This document shows, one piece after another, positions 12,907 through 23,162 of a DNA stretch of 64,000 nt (its first letter is position 1; every line of letters begins with the position of its first letter). The stretch covers positions 89,193,076-89,257,075 of the forward strand of contig JAPWDM010000001.1 of assembly GCA_035578155.1 (NCBI GenBank), read 5' to 3'. A model generated the notes under the pieces. The model did not search any database and was not told the DNA's origin. It saw nothing but the letters and a program-made list of their open reading frames with translations. The DNA comes from Brachynemurus nebulosus (taxonomy: Eukaryota; Arthropoda; Insecta; Neuroptera; Myrmeleontidae). Made by a program: the position numbers and the translations under genes.

Positions 12907-14388
12907 ATGTCTAGTCTATATGATTATCAAATGTGGATTTATCAGTGTCAAAAAATTATCCGGCAAGCGCATATTAATAGGATTCGACGAAGTAAGGTTA
13001 TATCCACGCTTTTACTTAATCATATTGCTATTGTGAATAAAAAAAAAAAAAACAGTATAAAAAAAAAGATTTTGGGTACATCCACTTTATAAATTGCGAC
13101 AAGAACATGGATTTTTTGAAGCTGTATTCCCGACACTTTCTTCATACTCAGACAAATTCGAAAATTATATTCGTATGTCGGCAACTCAGTTTGAAGAATT
13201 ACTATGTTTAATTGGTCCATATATTACAAAAAAAACGTTGTAAGAGAACCAATTTCAGCAACTGCTCGACTTGTTATGACTCTGCGGTAAGATTTTAAAT
13301 ATTATAAATTATGTACTATCATGTAGTTCAACAATGCTGATTTTAAAAAAAAATTTTTAGATACTTGGCAACAGGTGATTGTATTACATCTATTTCCTAT
13401 CATTATCTTGTTGGGGTAACAACAACGACGAATATCTGCTGAAACTTGTCAGGTTATTTGGAATTGTCTTCAAGAAAAGGTTTTACCGTACCCTAAAACA
13501 ACCCGTGATTGGTTAAAAATTGCCGAAGACTTTGATAAGCATTGGCAATTTCCTCATTGCATTGGAGCTATCGATGGTAAACACATACAAATACAGGTGT
13601 ATACTATTATAAGTCAATGTTCGAAATATTTTGCTAATTATTATAATATATCGTTTGTATAATTTTTATCATTATTTTTGTAGTGTCCTGACAATGCGCG
13701 CTCGTTATTCTACAATTACAAAAACTATCACAGCATTGTATTGCTTGCCATATATGATGCTAATTATTCATTTTTATTTGTTGATATTGGAGCATTCGGT
13801 CGGCGCAGTGACGGTGGAATTTTTCGCGATTCTGAAATGGGCCAAAAATTTGAAAGACGTGAAATGAATGTACCGGAAGCTGAGTTACTTACGGTGGATG
13901 GTATGCCTTTACCATATGTACTTGTCGGTGATGAGGCTTTCCAATTAACAGATTATCTACTTCGCCCGTATCCTGGAAGAGGTGGCCTTAACAAAGACCG
14001 AACGATCTTTAATTATCGTCTAAGTCGTGCTCGACGTACAATTGAAAATTCCTTTGGCTTACTAGTCTGTTTGTGGAGAATCTTAAAGAAATCAATTGAA
14101 GCTACAGTAGACAATACTGTCAGCATAGTGAAAGCTATTATATGTCTTCACAATTGGCTTCGTAAAAATGATAAAGATAATAGTTACATCCAGGAAAATA
14201 TGATTGATCAAGACGGAGAGAATGGTTTTATTTCGGGACGGTGGAGGGATGAAGTTGATGAAAATTCAGCACTCCAACATGCTCGAAGATATGGTAATCA
14301 TTTTAGTTCTCGATCTGCAGTAACTATTCGAGATGAATTTTGCGATTATTTCAATGCAGAGGGGGCTGTTCCTTGGCAATATAATTAA
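12907..14388 (+). pseudogene. Harbinger-1 transposase (HARBI1-like DDE nuclease), two frameshifts
   Basis: Three exons fit GT-AG rules: 12907-13286, 13361-13596 and 13684-14388. Exon 1 carries the N-terminal Harbinger region (FWVHPLY, QFEELL, ISATARLVMTLR). Exon 2 carries RYLATGD, QVIWNCLQ and the first catalytic Asp in GAIDGKHI. Exon 3 carries the second Asp in VGDEAF and the Glu in ENSFGLL, so the DDE triad is present. The exons sum to 1321 nt, not a multiple of three. One shift is in A-runs near 13037-13069 (in front of FWVHP) and another near 13428, where the frame runs into TGA before ETCQVIW. Homopolymer errors in the assembly could explain the first but less easily the second. It would act on the element's own ends in the nucleus if functional. 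The flanking MADF-BESS gene is intact. Confidence 0.92.
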
Positions 14389-14879
14389 ACTTTAAAATAA
14401 ATTGCCGTGATGTTCTTTTTTTGCGATATTACTGGACAAATACTGAAAGAAGCACGCAACATTACATGAGTAACTCATAATTTTTTTATTTTAAGTCTGC
14501 ATATTTCGAAAGTTTCTCGAGAAATCCGCTTAGAAATGTATTTTGGATATTGAAAATTCATCGCAAATATACACAATTAATTATGATACTTTAAAAATGT
14601 ATGTCTTACAAATGGAATTGTAAATAGTAAACAAGAACATTACGATAAAAAGTAAGCTTTTTGTATAGAAGAAGGTGCAAAAGATATTTTTTAGCGTATA
14701 ATAAATCTGTCGCAGATTAACACAAATACTGTGTAACTGTAATGTTTGACAAACATAATTTTTAAAAATGAAATTGTAAAGAAAAATGTTTTGATTAAAA
14801 ATAAAGTTTTTTTATTGAGCAAAGTCAACAGATAATTTATTTCCATATTTTATTTAATCTAATTTTATTTAATTTTTAA
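14389..14879. other. Spacer between transposase and nested MITE
   Basis: Non-coding spacer inside Harbinger-1, with A/T runs that may serve as 3' ends of the transposase transcript. AATAAA-like strings occur, but none stands out. Confidence 0.4.
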
Positions 14880-15307
14880 CCCTTTGCGCTTATAAGACAT
14901 GTACAGCATGACAAAATGGTTTGTCCATTAACTCTACCATATTTAAAGGTGTTTTGTCTGTTGGATCATAAGACATGTAGGTACCACATGACACACTGAA
15001 TGTTGAACTGTAATGACTGCTCATACTTCACAACATGAATATTGTATTTAATAACTGCAAACACATTTATTTATTAGAAAAATTGTAAATAAAATAATAC
15101 AAAATCACGTTGAATTATCTTTTTAAAATTAAAAACTAATAATAACAGCATTGAGGACGTATTTAGCGCATTTAGTATTCAACTTTGGGGAAACAAGGTT
15201 AGAACGTCAAAAGAATCCAGGAGAAACAAGGTTAGAATCGTTGTCATGTGCTACATGTCTTACCAGCCTATTTATAACTCACTTTTTTTTTGCTTGAGTG
15301 CAAAGAG
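14880..15307. mobile_element. piggyBac-type MITE in TTAA
   Basis: Starts CCCTTTGCGCTTATAAGACA and ends GCTTGAGTGCAAAGAG, flanked by TTAA on both sides (14876-14879 and 15308-15311). ATAAGACATGTA / CATGTCTTA phrases repeat near both ends. Ends resemble the MITE at 9004-9287, so both may answer to the same transposase. Inserted in the Harbinger-1 intergenic spacer. Confidence 0.88.
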
Positions 15308-15360
15308 TTAATATTTTAAATTTTCTTTGTGATACATTTGTTTACAGAGTAACCGCAGAT

Positions 15361-15591
15361 CAGTGTTGGCAGCCAAAAAGTGGACACCGATCGTGCCAAA
15401 TGCGTGAAATTATCGAATTTTTCGTATATTTGAAGTAAATTATCGTACATAATGTAATTTAGTGAATTTTATTTTATACATAATTTAATGAAAAATTATT
15501 ATATTTTCGCGTACGGTAATTAAAATGTCATCGTACGTCACCATCGAATTATCGTACATGTACGATAATTATCGTACGGCTGCCAACACTG
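15361..15591. mobile_element. hAT MITE with perfect 8 bp target duplication
   Basis: Terminal inverted repeat CAGTGTTGGCAGCC / GGCTGCCAACACTG. The duplication CCGCAGAT is at 15353-15360 and 15592-15599. CAGxG-type ends plus an 8 bp duplication are diagnostic of hAT. Repeated ATTATCGTAC motifs fill the interior. It ends 10 bp beyond the stop codon of the MADF-BESS gene, so it forms part of that gene's 3' untranslated region. Confidence 0.93.
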
Positions 15592-15601
15592 CCGCAGATG
15601 T

Positions 15602-17400
15602 TTATAAATTATTTTGTACAGCATTGAAAACAATGTCTGTAAACTGTTTTATTATTTCTATTTGTACTCGCTGTGGCAACTGTCGTATTTGATTTCCCAT
15701 CCCTACAAGATAGGCATCAATCGTGTCCATTTTTGGAGGCTCTGGTAATGTTACAGGCACCGTTTCACGGCACAAAGCATCTGCGATGCGATTTAATGCA
15801 TTTGTTGAATCAATCATATCGTCTTTGTTAGAGCGTCGACGCTTCCTACTATTGCTAGCGACATCTGAAAAGGATAAAAATAATTCATTTTTATATCATT
15901 GAAATGAAGGAAAGAAATGCAACGAAGAAGGTCCTTATTTTATAGGTACTGAAGTTTAGCTATTGTTATATTAATCTTTAATATATTTGTTTTATTATTT
16001 ACATACCGAAAGACTGGTTTGTTTCAATGTCTTCATCACATACTTCGCTGGAAGTATCATCAATTGATGAATCTACGTTCATATTTTCCTCATTGTTCAC
16101 ACGTTCACGTGGTACATTACTACTTGTTCTGGAAGAAAAAAAAACATTACAATAAACCATTGCTAATCCAAATGAACATAAAGTTATCCAAAGAGTTGAC
16201 ACACTCGAGCGTATCCTGATCAGCATAATCGAATTTGTTAATAAATAACTTACTCTCGTAATAAACAGGAATCACGTAGAAACTCGCAACACTCGTAAAA
16301 TTTCCAACGATTTTGCGCGGTTACTGTGGCCGAACCACTTGAGCGATGTTCTGCGTGAATAATCCTGCGATATGTATCACACAAGTTTTTAAACTTAAAT
16401 TGAACTTCATCGGCAGTTAATTTTCCTAATGAAAAAAAAAAGTTAAAATTCATACCTTTTTCTTTTACGCTTTCTTATTACCATTATATAAAATGGATAA
16501 ATATTATGTCTTTTGGTTTTTTAAAAACCTAACTACTGGGATGCGATCCTCATTTATAACAAGTTTCAAAAATATACAGTTAATTTATTCGTACCATTCA
16601 AAGCCACGGCAACTTCTTCCCAAAGTCGTGCTTGCGTTTCTCGCGATCTTTCTTCAAGTGGAATACTACAATTCCATAATGGAATTCTGGATTGAACCTC
16701 AATTATGAGTTTCTCAATTTCAGCATCGTTCAGCTTTTTGCGACCTGTTGTTTGAACTCCCGATTTACGCTGTTTTGTTTGTTTATTACCTGCTAGTGGT
16801 GACTTAACTGCAATATATTCTACAATTGATAAATATACATAGACAGGTGAAATTAATCCTGGTATAATCATATTATATTGTGATAACATTACTTACAGTT
16901 ATTCTGACAGGCATTTTCCTTGTTAACAAAAATCGATTCTTCTATTATTCCCTCTTGTCCGTTTGGTAAGACTGCTCGTCGGATTATAGTTTCTTTGTCA
17001 TCTGCAAACAATACCAATATATTGTTTAATAGTTGTTGTAGGTACTTTTTTGATTGCACTATAATTTTAAAAAACAAACCTAACAGAGGATAAAAATAAT
17101 AATTTTCATCCAGGTAGACATCAGGGTAATCATTAAGGCATGGGTGGTTCACATAATCATCACATATTGTTTCACATAACCCACAAGTAAAAGATGCCGG
17201 TACTTTCTAAATATTCACAAAATTAAAAAGTTATTGAAAATTGTCGTTTTTCTCTTCAGTTGTATTTATTCATTTTCTAGTCAAACGTATGCAAGCTTGG
17301 AATTAGAAATAATCGAGTTTGACATACACCACCGAAATATAAAGTTATACGTTATATTTTTAAATATTTGTTGATAATTATTACCTACCTCAAAATCCAT
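15602..17400 (-). CDS. MADF-BESS DNA-binding accessory protein of Harbinger-1, 337 aa, 7 exons
   Basis: Seven exons join in frame with GT-AG introns: 17389-17400, 17080-17206, 16897-17001, 16595-16807, 16254-16425, 16007-16128, 15602-15864. They total 1014 nt, giving 337 codons plus TAA. The start ATG encodes MDFE. Exon 2 holds a Cys/His cluster (CGLCETICDDYVNHPC). Exons 4-5 form one MADF domain across an intron (EKLIIEVQSRIPLWN; ARLWEEVAVALNG; VQFKFKNLCDTYRRI). The last exon has a basic patch SRKRRRSNK and a C-terminal BESS-like helix pair (DAYLVGMGNQIRQLPQRVQ). MADF domains bind DNA and BESS mediates protein contacts. In Harbinger elements such proteins help bring the transposase to the nucleus and the element ends; that role here is inferred from the position. 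No interrupting codon was found. Confidence 0.93.
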
Positions 17401-17841
17401 TGTTCTTCTAAAAAATTAAGTCGATGCTAATTACTACATACATATATAAACGGTTGGCGGATTTTTTAAATATTTTTAAATGTTTTTTAAATAATAAGTA
17501 GATTAGTGTTGATTCGATTGTTTAAAAAACATTGACGCTGGTCGCTGATATATTGGCGAAAAAGCTAAAAAAAATTTAGCTTTATCGCTACATTTATTCT
17601 CAATGGCGCGCATATTAAATTTTCATCACGTGACCGCATTTTCGCTAAAAATCAGCGCCTAGCGACAGCATGAAAATGCACCTTAACTGATCGATTACTA
17701 CCTAATGCACCCTATATGACTCAGTACGAACGAAAATAAGGATAAAAAACTAGCGCTTTCAGTTTTAGTTCCAGTAAAATTTAATACTAAAAATTTGAAT
17801 TCTTATGTAAGATAGCATTTAATAGTATATTACGTAACTGA

Positions 17842-17945
17842 GGTTGTAAGTTGCATATAACACACGAGCGAAAAAGTTACGCAAGAGCCGAGCAGCGGCG
17901 AGTGCGTAATTGCGCGAGTGTGTGTGTAATATGCCTTTCAACCGA
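17842..17945. repeat. Short inverted-repeat element
   Basis: GGTTGTAAGTTGCATATAAC at the left is matched by the complement of GTAATATGCCTTTCAACC at the right. The middle is unusually GC-rich (GAGCCGAGCAGCGGCGAGTG). Probably a small MITE; no target duplication fixed. Confidence 0.65.
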
Positions 17946-18236
17946 TTTATGTACTATACGTTATCTACGACTAACATGAAATTCACAATGAACGACAAAA
18001 ATTTGGTACATATCTACAAATACCAGTACCTTAAAATTATGTAATATTTGAAATTAATTAAAAACAAACGTAAACAATCTGTTGCTAGGTAAAATTTTTG
18101 TACAGATTCTAACATAATATGTATCATGTATATCACTGTATAATATAAAACGCCGTGACCAGCGGAGCCCCATCACGGAAGTCGAATTTTTCCTTTCATC
18201 TTCGGTATTGAGTGTCTACAAGCGAAATATAATTGA
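17946..18236. other. Non-coding stretch
   Basis: No ORF or shared repeat, apart from an AGTCGAATTTTTCC phrase at about 18180 that resembles the right end of the adjacent repeat. Confidence 0.4.
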
Positions 18237-19647
18237 AAGTCCACAAGCGATTTGTAATTTTGGTCGTTTCAAAACTGATGATGAGTGTCCGGTTGATCGG
18301 GGCTTTAAAAAAAGGTTTTAAGTTTTTAAGGGCTGAATCTCAGTAAATTTCAATTTTGTGCCGATAGCAGTTAACAGGGAAAAAGCCAACACAATTCGTA
18401 CGAGGGCATTTCTATCCATGCTTATCCGCCAATTGCCTTTGTGTTTTATTTTTAAATATTAAAAAAGGAACTTAAATAGTAAACTGGAAGGCTTTTATGA
18501 AGATATTTTTTCTTTCCAAAAAAATCCAAAATTTCCATTTTATAAATAATAAAAATCCAAAATTCCTAATTTATAAATAAACAGTGACTTTAATAAAATT
18601 TTCAAATTACTTAATATGTATGTATTTCATTTGTTAAAAAATTGTATTCACTTTTTTTTAAATTTTTTAAAATTACTATTCGCCTACTTGTATTTAGAAT
18701 AAAAGTAATGCATTTAAAACACATTTAACAATAGCATTCAATTCCGATGTTAAAATGGAAGAAGTGGGGGGAAAAGTAATGTGGACTCCCTAAAAGGTAC
18801 TAGCTGGATACTAACTGAATACACTTACAAAATTTCAGCCCTCTAGGTTTCCTTAGAGAGTCTCTAGACGTGTTAGAAAACAAGCAAAAAAATTAAGGAA
18901 ATATTGGCGTAAAAATCGTGGGGGTAAGGGTTAAAAGTTGAAACCCCCAAAAAACAGTGTCTGGCTATTAGCTTAACCTGTACACAAAATTTCAGCCCTC
19001 TAGGTTTATTCGGGGAGATTTTGACCCGAACGAAACTGTTAAAAAACAAGAAAAATCATGTTCTTTTGGGTATAAAAATGGTGGCGGTAGGGTTTGAAAG
19101 TCGAGACTCCCAAAAGGCACCCCCTTGATACTAACTCAATCCGAATACAAAATTTCAGCCCTCTAGGTTTATTTGGGTGACCTGTGCGAGTGGTACAAAC
19201 TTCGAAAACGTCGAAAATGCATGAAATTGTAGCTTAAAAATGAGGGGGGTGGGGGTAAAATATTAAAACCTCCAAAAAGCACAACCTAGGTACGAACTTT
19301 ATCAACACACCAAATTTCAACCCTCTACGTTAATTCTGGGGGGCTGGGGGCCTGTTAGATCCAGCGAAAATCGTTTTTCCCCCCTCTACTCCCACCAAAT
19401 CAACCTAGGAAGCTGAATTTTGGATATGTTGTAGATAATTGACCGAAACATTATTTCCAACCGGTTTGGAAAAGTTTTATTGCTTTTCCGCCCCCCACCA
19501 CCCCCTTAAAAGTTGGGTCGAATCAAAAATTTTCCCAAAATTTGACCCCACTTTGATAGTATGAGGTGCCTCGAAAATGAGCTCCATTTACCAAATTTCA
19601 TCTCTTAACTTCCATAGGGGGGCCTTACACAAATTAAAAGGTGGCGG

Positions 19648-19727
<80 letters not shown>

Positions 19728-19852
19728 CAGACATTTTTTTTCTACATATTCGTGTTCTACGGGTCCGAAAACGGATAGCGCCCCTACTCTCGCCTCTCGC
19801 AGCTCTTATCGTATAGACTGTATAAGTCTAATTTTTCGGAGAAAATTCGACT
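18237..19852. mobile_element. Unclassified 1.6 kb repeat, copy 1
   Basis: Matches 45750-47388 in inverted orientation over its whole length, from AAGTCCACAAGCGATTTG to GAGAAAATTCGACT. Contains four or five imperfect ~160 bp modules, each with AATTTCAGCCCTCTAGGTTT or a variant (18831, 18989, 19151, 19312, 19592) and G/C-runs, and a (TA)n tract at the same internal place in both copies. No transposase, no long terminal inverted repeats. Copy 1 shows no clear target duplication; copy 2 does. Confidence 0.85.
19650..19723. repeat. (TA)n microsatellite inside repeat copy 1
   Basis: About 36 TA units. The corresponding tract in the inverted copy is at 45876-45970, with interrupting G bases. Confidence 0.97.
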
Positions 19853-20968
19853 AATAATAATTATAAGAATTAATAAAAGTGTAATAGGCGTTGTTATTTT
19901 TAGCATACATACGTGTAAAGGGTCATTTTTGGTACAGCTGGATATGTGGCTGTGTATAAAACGTAGCTTACTTAGATAGTATTTTGTACAACAAACAATC
20001 AATTTCATGGCAGTCGTAGATAAAATCATATTACAAGACATTTACAGTTAATAAAATCAGGAGTTATTTAGCTTTTTATTATTTGATTTTAACTTAAATT
20101 GTGAAAATTCTTGGTCACGTCTAATTAAAAATCACTGAAAAACATTAATTATTTAAAATTATTTAAAAAAAAAAATTTTTTTCGCAACAAATACGTGAAA
20201 TAAACAAATGTTTTGAAATATTATCTCATATTCACAACAATTAGGATTTAACACAGTTGGCCGAATATGTAATAAAATTTTGATAATCTCACTTCTAGTA
20301 GAAAGTAAAATAAAATAACAAAGGGCAAATTTGAAATTATTTTTAAAATATTATCTTAATAATGGATCAAGTAAAGTAGGTACCTACCGTCAGTTCGCGC
20401 GAATCCGGACGACTTTTTCAGTTTTCTGGTAATGAATTGTTTAATCTAAAAAATTCTAAACAAATAATTTAAATGCTTTGATATCATGGGCATATAGGAT
20501 AGTAATAAAAATATCGAAATTGATAATGCAACATTTTTTTTTCTGTTTTCTTTTTTTGGTCATATAGTGTCCGGATTTGCCCCTACGTGTCGGGTGAATC
20601 CGGACATAGCTTTTTTTGCTATATAATGCTGCATTCGGTTTTGTTAGTTGATTAAACGTCTATTAAAGGGGGGGGGGGATCAAAGGTCATGACGCCCACC
20701 GCTCCCCGAGAATTAAAAATATAAACTATATATTATTTAATTTAAACACAATATCGGTACCAGTTGCTGTTTTTTTTTTTTTTGATTTTGGTCGTCAATG
20801 GTATAGAAGAAGTTTAATTTATTATTTTTTTTTTTTTTTTGTCAGAATTTTTTTTAGTCCTAGTATTTTCCGCGTGACTACTCCCTTCCCTTAAGAAGCT
20901 CGGCTGTATACACCCCTGTAGTTGATTGTCAATGAGTGTACTCGTCGCCCTCATCATTTACTTCTAAA
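19853..20968. other. Intergenic stretch, nothing coding
   Basis: Contains homopolymer G, T and A runs and three GAATCCGGAC/GTCCGGATT phrases (20402, 20569, 20596) that hint at a small inverted-repeat element. No ORF with motifs. Confidence 0.45.
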
Positions 20969-21150
20969 GGGCATATTCGGTTGTAGCTTTCATCGCTTCC
21001 GTGAGCATCACTCCGGATTGACGTTGTATTTATGTTCGCGTTGCATAAGCATCGCTCCCATGGATACGCGCTATAATAGTTGTTCGCGTAGCATTTGTTA
21101 GTCAATTTTGTTGATATTTGTTGACAATATCTTAAATTGCTGCAATTGTA

Positions 21151-22624
21151 ATGGAAAATATTTTTATGTTAGAATTATTAAAATTAACGTGCCGTAATAA
21201 AAAAATTATTAAAAAACATAAACGTTTGAAGTTAAGTTATTGTGGTGAAGAAATGTTTCTTCTGCACAATTTGCAGCATATACAAAGTAAAATAAGGCGC
21301 AAAAGAGTGATGGATTATTTATCAAAGTTGACGTTTCCCATTCCAAGGCAACAAAATTTTGTTGAAAATATAATTCCCGAGTTTACGGATAAAGAATTCA
21401 AATCCCATTTCAGGTAACAATTACCTATATTAATTTGTAATAACTTAAATTTATAATTTCAAAGTACAAAAATTATTGTAGAATGATGCCTTCAACATTT
21501 CACATACTTTTAAATAAGTTACTACCATTTTTAACTCGGGAATCATCAGGAGCTGAAATGTTACCTGCAGCAAAACAACTATATATTGCTCTATGGAAAA
21601 TGGCAAATCCTGAAACTTACAGGTATAATTTCACTGCTAAATCTGATCTTGTGAAATATATTTGTTAATTTACATATTTTCAGACATTTATTTAATGATT
21701 TACTGAAGATTGTATTTAATTTTAGATCAGTTTGCATTCGATTTGGTGTGAGTTATGCGGGTGCTCTTCTCAGTGTACGTAGAGTTACAGCAGGTTTGAT
21801 TGCTCTGGCACGATCAATTATCACATGGCCTACTAAAGAAAAGATGATAGAAATAGCTAGAGAGTTTGAAGCTATTTCAGGATTTCCTAATGTAATTGGT
21901 GCTATAGATAGCACACATATATACATTCGAGCTTCAAAAGAAAATCCTGAATGTTACATCAACCGAAAAGGTCGCCATTCAGTTATACTTCAAGTGTGTA
22001 ATATCGATTAAATAATAAATAAAGTACAATAATTAACATTAACAATAAGTCTGTGTTTTTAAATTACAAATATATTTTTTATATCCGTAGGCTGTTTGTG
22101 ATAATACAACTAAATTTATTCACTGCTATTGTGGAGAAGTTGGTTCGGTTCATGACCAACGTGTATTCCGTCTCTCGGAAGTATCAGAATATTTAGGAGA
22201 TCCAGAAAAATTCCCTGGTAATTTTCATATGGTTGGAGATCCAGCTTATACACTTGATGAACATCTGATGGTACCATATCGTAACAATGGTCAATTAACA
22301 CCGAGACAAGAAAATTTTAATTTTTGTCTTTCGTCGGCACGTTTAGTTATCGAACGAGCGTTCGGATTACTAAAAAATCGTTTCAGAAGCATTAATGAAG
22401 TCTTGAATATGAAAAGAGTGGATCTAATTCCGGAATATATTATGGCTTGCTGTGTTCTTCATAATATTTGTTTAATGAATAATGATGAGTTAGACATAAA
22501 TTGTGAAGAAACAATGAACAATGAAAGATTGAATAGTACTGATGAAATGGCCCAATCGAAACGAGATCGAATTCTTAATTCATTGCCCATGAGGATTAAT
22601 TTACCTGGAATCAATAATTGCTAA
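21151..22624 (+). CDS. HARBI1-like transposase of Harbinger-2, 401 aa, 4 exons, uninterrupted
   Basis: Exons 21151-21413, 21482-21622, 21726-21993 and 22091-22624 join with GT-AG introns into 1206 nt, 401 codons plus TAA. Exon 2 begins with the Harbinger phrase FRMMPSTFHILLNKLLPFL and LYIALWKMANPETYR. Catalytic residues of the DDE nuclease are all present: Asp196 in GAIDSTHI, Asp274 in VGDPAY and Glu312 in IERAFGLLKNRF, followed by CCVLHNIC. The length suits the family (usually 350-450 aa). It would cut and join the element ends in the nucleus, together with the Myb-like partner encoded downstream on the other strand. The start at 21151 gives MENIFMLELLKL; no earlier in-frame start was preferred. 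An inverted copy of exon 1 lies at 22873-23162. Confidence 0.93.
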
Positions 22625-22872
22625 ACTAATATTTAACTTTAATTGATCGATTTACAGCCGACTCTCGTTAATTCGAAACTCGAGTTAACGGTTACATCCA
22701 AAAAAAAAATTAATAAATAAATATTTCGCTTCGTTTTTTTAAGATATCAAAAAAACGAACCCAAAATTATAGAAATTATATTAACTTTTACGATTTCCTA
22801 GACGCCGTTATTTCAGTATATATTTTGGTAAAACTAGCCAAAAATATTTTTGGCTAATATAAATTTAAATTA
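22625..22872. other. Spacer with a pogo-like terminal motif
   Basis: The phrase CAGCCGACTCTCGTTAATTC (22657) followed by GAGTTAACGG resembles the terminal repeats of pogo/Tigger elements. No matching second end was seen, so it is at most a fragment. Confidence 0.35.
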
Positions 22873-23162
22873 TTACAAATTAATATAGGTAATTGTTACC
22901 TAAAATGGGATTTGAATTTTTTATCCGTAAACTCGGGAATTATTTTTTCAACAAAATTTTGTTGCCTTGGAATAGGAAACGTCAACTTTGATAAATAATC
23001 CATCACTCTTTTGCACCTTATTTACTTTGTATATGCTGCAAATTGTGCAGAAAAAACATTTCTTCACTACAATAACTTAACTTCAAACGTTTATGTTTTT
23101 TAATAATTTTTTTTTATTACGGCACGTTAATTTTAATAATTCCAATATAAAAATATTTAATT
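22873..23162 (-). repeat. Inverted copy of transposase exon 1 and its splice donor
   Basis: Reads on the minus strand as 21153-21445, with roughly one base in fifteen changed: the 5' coding region, the exon end CATTTTAG, the donor GTAACA and the first bases of intron 1. Together with the real exon it forms ~285 bp arms around the rest of the transposase gene. The copy has lost its ATG region at the far end. Confidence 0.9.

Larger units (their letters stand above)
12616..17683 (+). mobile_element. Full-length PIF/Harbinger element (Harbinger-1)
   Basis: Terminal inverted repeats of ~108 bp, about 95% alike by eye, begin AGGTGCATTTTCATGCTGTC at 12616 and end with the complement at 17683. A 3 bp duplication TAA lies at 12613-12615 and 17684-17686, the TWA target typical of PIF/Harbinger. 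Inside, two convergent spliced genes are present: a transposase (+) and a MADF-BESS protein (-). This two-gene plan (transposase plus DNA-binding helper) is established for the superfamily. Two MITEs lie between the genes. Length 5068 bp, of which ~690 bp is nested insertions with their duplications. Confidence 0.97.
8291..17718. mobile_element. Outer inverted-repeat element, now host to nested insertions
   Basis: The ends are inverted copies of a ~32 bp sequence: left CATATAGGGTGCATTAGTTA then GTAATTGATCAG at 8291-8322; right its near-complement, CTGATCGATTACTACCTAAT then GCACCCTATATG, at 17687-17718. The motif GATCAATTACTG or its complement recurs near both ends and inside (about 8330, 8720-8770, 10900-10960). 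Subtracting the pogo-like, foldback and Harbinger insertions leaves roughly 0.9 kb of original sequence without coding capacity, so this is a non-autonomous element. The flanks allow a TA or ATAT duplication, but the palindromic junction makes this ambiguous and the superfamily is not assigned. Confidence 0.75.

Noticed and set aside
19577..19816. ORF with long Ile-Tyr repeat (also 45786-46043, 34886-35089, 57622-57867)
   Set aside because: These are translations of (TA)n microsatellites with no exon context. Only the tract at 28417-28504 lies in a supported spliced gene.
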